Part shown: positions 62,509-64,000 of the stretch, piece by piece
Position numbering within the stretch: position 1 is the stretch's first letter
How the letters are laid out: every line of letters begins with the position of its first letter
Assembly: GCF_000733855.1 (NCBI RefSeq)
Contig: NZ_JPOJ01000001.1
Location: forward strand, 2,294,001 to 2,358,000
From: Methylomicrobium agile
Lineage (GTDB): Bacteria; Pseudomonadota; Gammaproteobacteria; Methylococcales; Methylomonadaceae
Length of the DNA stretch: 64,000 nucleotides
Direction of reading: 5' to 3'
The notes under the pieces: model-generated
What the model saw: only the letters and a program-made list of their open reading frames with translations
Told to the model about the DNA's origin: nothing
Database searches by the model: none
Program-made: the position numbers and the translations under genes

Positions 62509-64000
62509 ATGAAGATCGATAAACGAAATTCGCCTTTCCAGTTTAAACCTTTGACGCGGGCAGTCATGCTCACCTGTATTCAGTTTTCTGCGCTCGGGGC
62601 TATCGCCGGCGCGGCGCAAGCGCAAAACACCGGTCAGAGCGGCAACACCGCGACGGCCGCGGGAAGCCAGAGTACCACCGGACAGAATGCCGCAAGCCAA
62701 GGCAATACAACCGCTGCAGGCGCCCTGAATGCCACAGGAGCTGCCGGTGCAGCGGGTGTTGCCGGCCAAAATATCGGTATCCCGCAAAATCGGCTGAACC
62801 GTTATCGCGTGACGAATCTGGTAACCAATCAATCCGATTCACGCCTGGTAAATCCCTGGGGACTGGCATTCAATCACGATAGCCCGGCCTGGATCGCCAA
62901 TAACGCTACCGGGACGGCGTCGCTTTACGACGGCAATGGGGCTGCGTTTACCGGCCTGCCTTTCATCACGATGCCGCCCTCAGCCGGCGATCCTACCGGC
63001 ATTGTTGTCAATCATACCGTCGATTTTGATCTTCCGACAGCCGCCAACAACGGTACGGAAAACAATCCGGCCCGCTTTATTTTTGCGACAGAAAGCGGCA
63101 ACTTGGCAGGGTGGTCCGATCAAACCGATGTAAATAATGCGGTTGTGCTCGAAAACGCCGTGCCGCCGGACGAGGATGCGCCCGTTTATAAAGGGCTTGC
63201 CCTGGCCAGCAACGGGCAGGACCATTATTTATATGTCACGGATTTCCATAATGGCAAAATCCAGGTGTTCGACAGCGATTTCAATTGGGTGGATCCGCAG
63301 ACGGAACTGGGATGCAATTTTACCGATGCGAGAATTCCTGCCGGATTTGCCCCGTTCGGCATTCAGAATATCCGTGGCGTGTTGTACGTCACTTATGCGA
63401 GGCAGGATCAGGACCGGGTGGACGATATGCCCGGGCGCGGCGCGGGTTATGTGGATGTTTACGATGCGAATGGCTGTCTGATTCGCCGTTTTGCAGCCCG
63501 CGGACGATTGAACTCTCCTTGGGGAATGGCGCTGGCGCCCGCCAATTTCGGGATTTACAGCAACACGTTGCTGATAGCCAACTTCGGCGACGGTTCCATC
63601 AATGCTTACGACCCGGTGACCGGCCGTTTCCGCGGTACATTGCTTAATGTAGCCAATACAGGAACCCAGGGCGGAAACAACAGAGTCTCGCTCGACGGTT
63701 TGTGGGGGATTGCATTCGGGAACGGGGTGCTGAATCAGCCAACCAATACCCTGTTCTTTACCGCAGGCCCGAATGGCGAAGCGAATGGCGTTTACGGAAA
63801 GATCGAACCGGTCAGCCGGACGGGTCAGACAGGAGCGACAGGTGCCACGGGCGGCGCTACCGGAGCGACAGGCGCCACGGGCGGCGCTACCGGTGAGACA
63901 GGCGCCACGGGCGGCGCTACCGGTGAGACAGGCGCCACGGGCGGCGCTACCGGTGAGACAGGCGCCACGGGCGGCGCTACCGGTGAGACAGGCGCCACGG
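62509..64000 (+). CDS. TIGR03118-family secreted protein with collagen-like repeats, N-terminal part
   Basis: Starts at ATG 62509 after AAGAGGAG and is open to the window edge (497 codons). Signal peptide ends near GAAQAQ (residue 39). Residues 40-90 are a low-complexity Gly/Ala/Thr/Asn/Gln stretch. Residues about 95-440 match the TIGR03118 beta-propeller-like family: [49 protein letters not shown]. From about residue 440 a GATG-rich collagen-like tandem repeat follows and continues beyond the edge. Likely exported or surface-exposed; C-terminal anchor not visible. Confidence 0.8.
   Translation, partial: MKIDKRNSPFQFKPLTRAVMLTCIQFSALGAIAGAAQAQNTGQSGNTATAAGSQSTTGQNAASQGNTTAAGALNATGAAGAAGVAGQNIGIPQNRLNRYRVTNLVTNQSDSRLVNPWGLAFNHDSPAWIANNATGTASLYDGNGAAFTGLPFITMPPSAGDPTGIVVNHTVDFDLPTAANNGTENNPARFIFATESGNLAGWSDQTDVNNAVVLENAVPPDEDAPVYKGLALASNGQDHYLYVTDFHNGKIQVFDSDFNWVDPQTELGCNFTDARIPAGFAPFGIQNIRGVLYVTYARQDQDRVDDMPGRGAGYVDVYDANGCLIRRFAARGRLNSPWGMALAPANFGIYSNTLLIANFGDGSINAYDPVTGRFRGTLLNVANTGTQGGNNRVSLDGLWGIAFGNGVLNQPTNTLFFTAGPNGEANGVYGKIEPVSRTGQTGATGATGGATGATGATGGATGETGATGGATGETGATGGATGETGATGGATGETGAT
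63841..64000 (+). repeat. 30-bp tandem repeat, at least five units
   Basis: Unit GGCGCCACGGGCGGCGCTAC plus CGGTGAGACA, starting at 63841, 63871, 63901, 63931, 63961 and cut at 64000. Units 3-5 are identical; the first two have GAGCGACA instead of GTGAGACA. It encodes [10 protein letters not shown], so Gly-X-Thr triplets with one extra Gly per unit. Identity points to recent expansion. Confidence 0.95.

Noticed and set aside
63841-64000. CRISPR array
   Set aside because: The repeats are directly adjacent 30-mers without spacers and are in frame in a secreted protein.

Overview
The window reads as a chromosome segment of a GC-rich (mid-50s percent by eye) gammaproteobacterium. The gene orders nudJ-mnmA-...-purB, clpS-clpA / infA-bpt-aat / trxB / ftsK, mreBCD-mrdA-mrdB, mltB-rlpA-dacA-dat-ybeD-lipB-lipA and gatCAB are classic for that class. 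My best guess is a Methylococcales-like organism, but no methane-oxidation gene is present, so that is inference only. No rRNA or tRNA gene and no CRISPR array was seen.

Layout. 0-3 kb: end of guaA, tadA, a Wzx-like flippase. 3.2-7.0 kb: an AT-rich accessory island with short orphan genes (XRE regulator, secreted protein, two small membrane proteins, a broken zinc ribbon). These are separated by GTAG-type REP/BIME elements, two copies of a palindromic MITE-like element and what looks like the domain V/VI tail of a group II intron. 7.1-16 kb: mtaB, a fused SpmA/SpmB-type membrane protein, purB, then a three-gene HEPN / MinD-like ATPase / P-loop ATPase module set with 4-base overlaps between mnmA and purB, followed upstream by mnmA and nudJ. 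16-25 kb: an almost complete bacterial N-degron pathway (clpS, clpA, bpt, aat) with infA, trxB and ftsK. 25.5-31.4 kb: a second-type EF-G, a UPF0182 membrane protein, rsd. 31.5-34.7 kb: gatB, gatA and gatC, in that order along the window (transcribed gatCAB). 34.9-46.6 kb: cell-shape, peptidoglycan and lipoate genes. 46.9-50.2 kb: two divergent c-type cytochromes and a class II aldolase. 50.4-56.6 kb: a lytic transglycosylase, purT, a membrane-spanning MutS-like ATPase, hemH, folE, dusA. 57.2-59.15 kb: a fossil integron cassette cluster (attC-like sites, frameshifted FRG-domain gene, truncated SDR). 59.4-64 kb: an orphan coiled-coil protein and a degenerate partial second copy of it, a DUF4143 gene with an internal deletion, a flavin reductase, and a TIGR03118-type secreted protein that runs off the right edge inside a 30-bp collagen-like tandem repeat.

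How it works together: the housekeeping blocks cover nucleotide synthesis (guaA, purB, purT, folE), tRNA modification (tadA, mtaB, mnmA, dusA, gatCAB), proteolysis by N-terminal tagging, and elongasome-directed wall growth. The most interesting accessory content is the three-gene ATPase/HEPN module, which occupies the slot where E. coli and many relatives carry hflD (candidate conflict or defence system), and the attC/REP/MITE mosaic that shows repeated small insertions.
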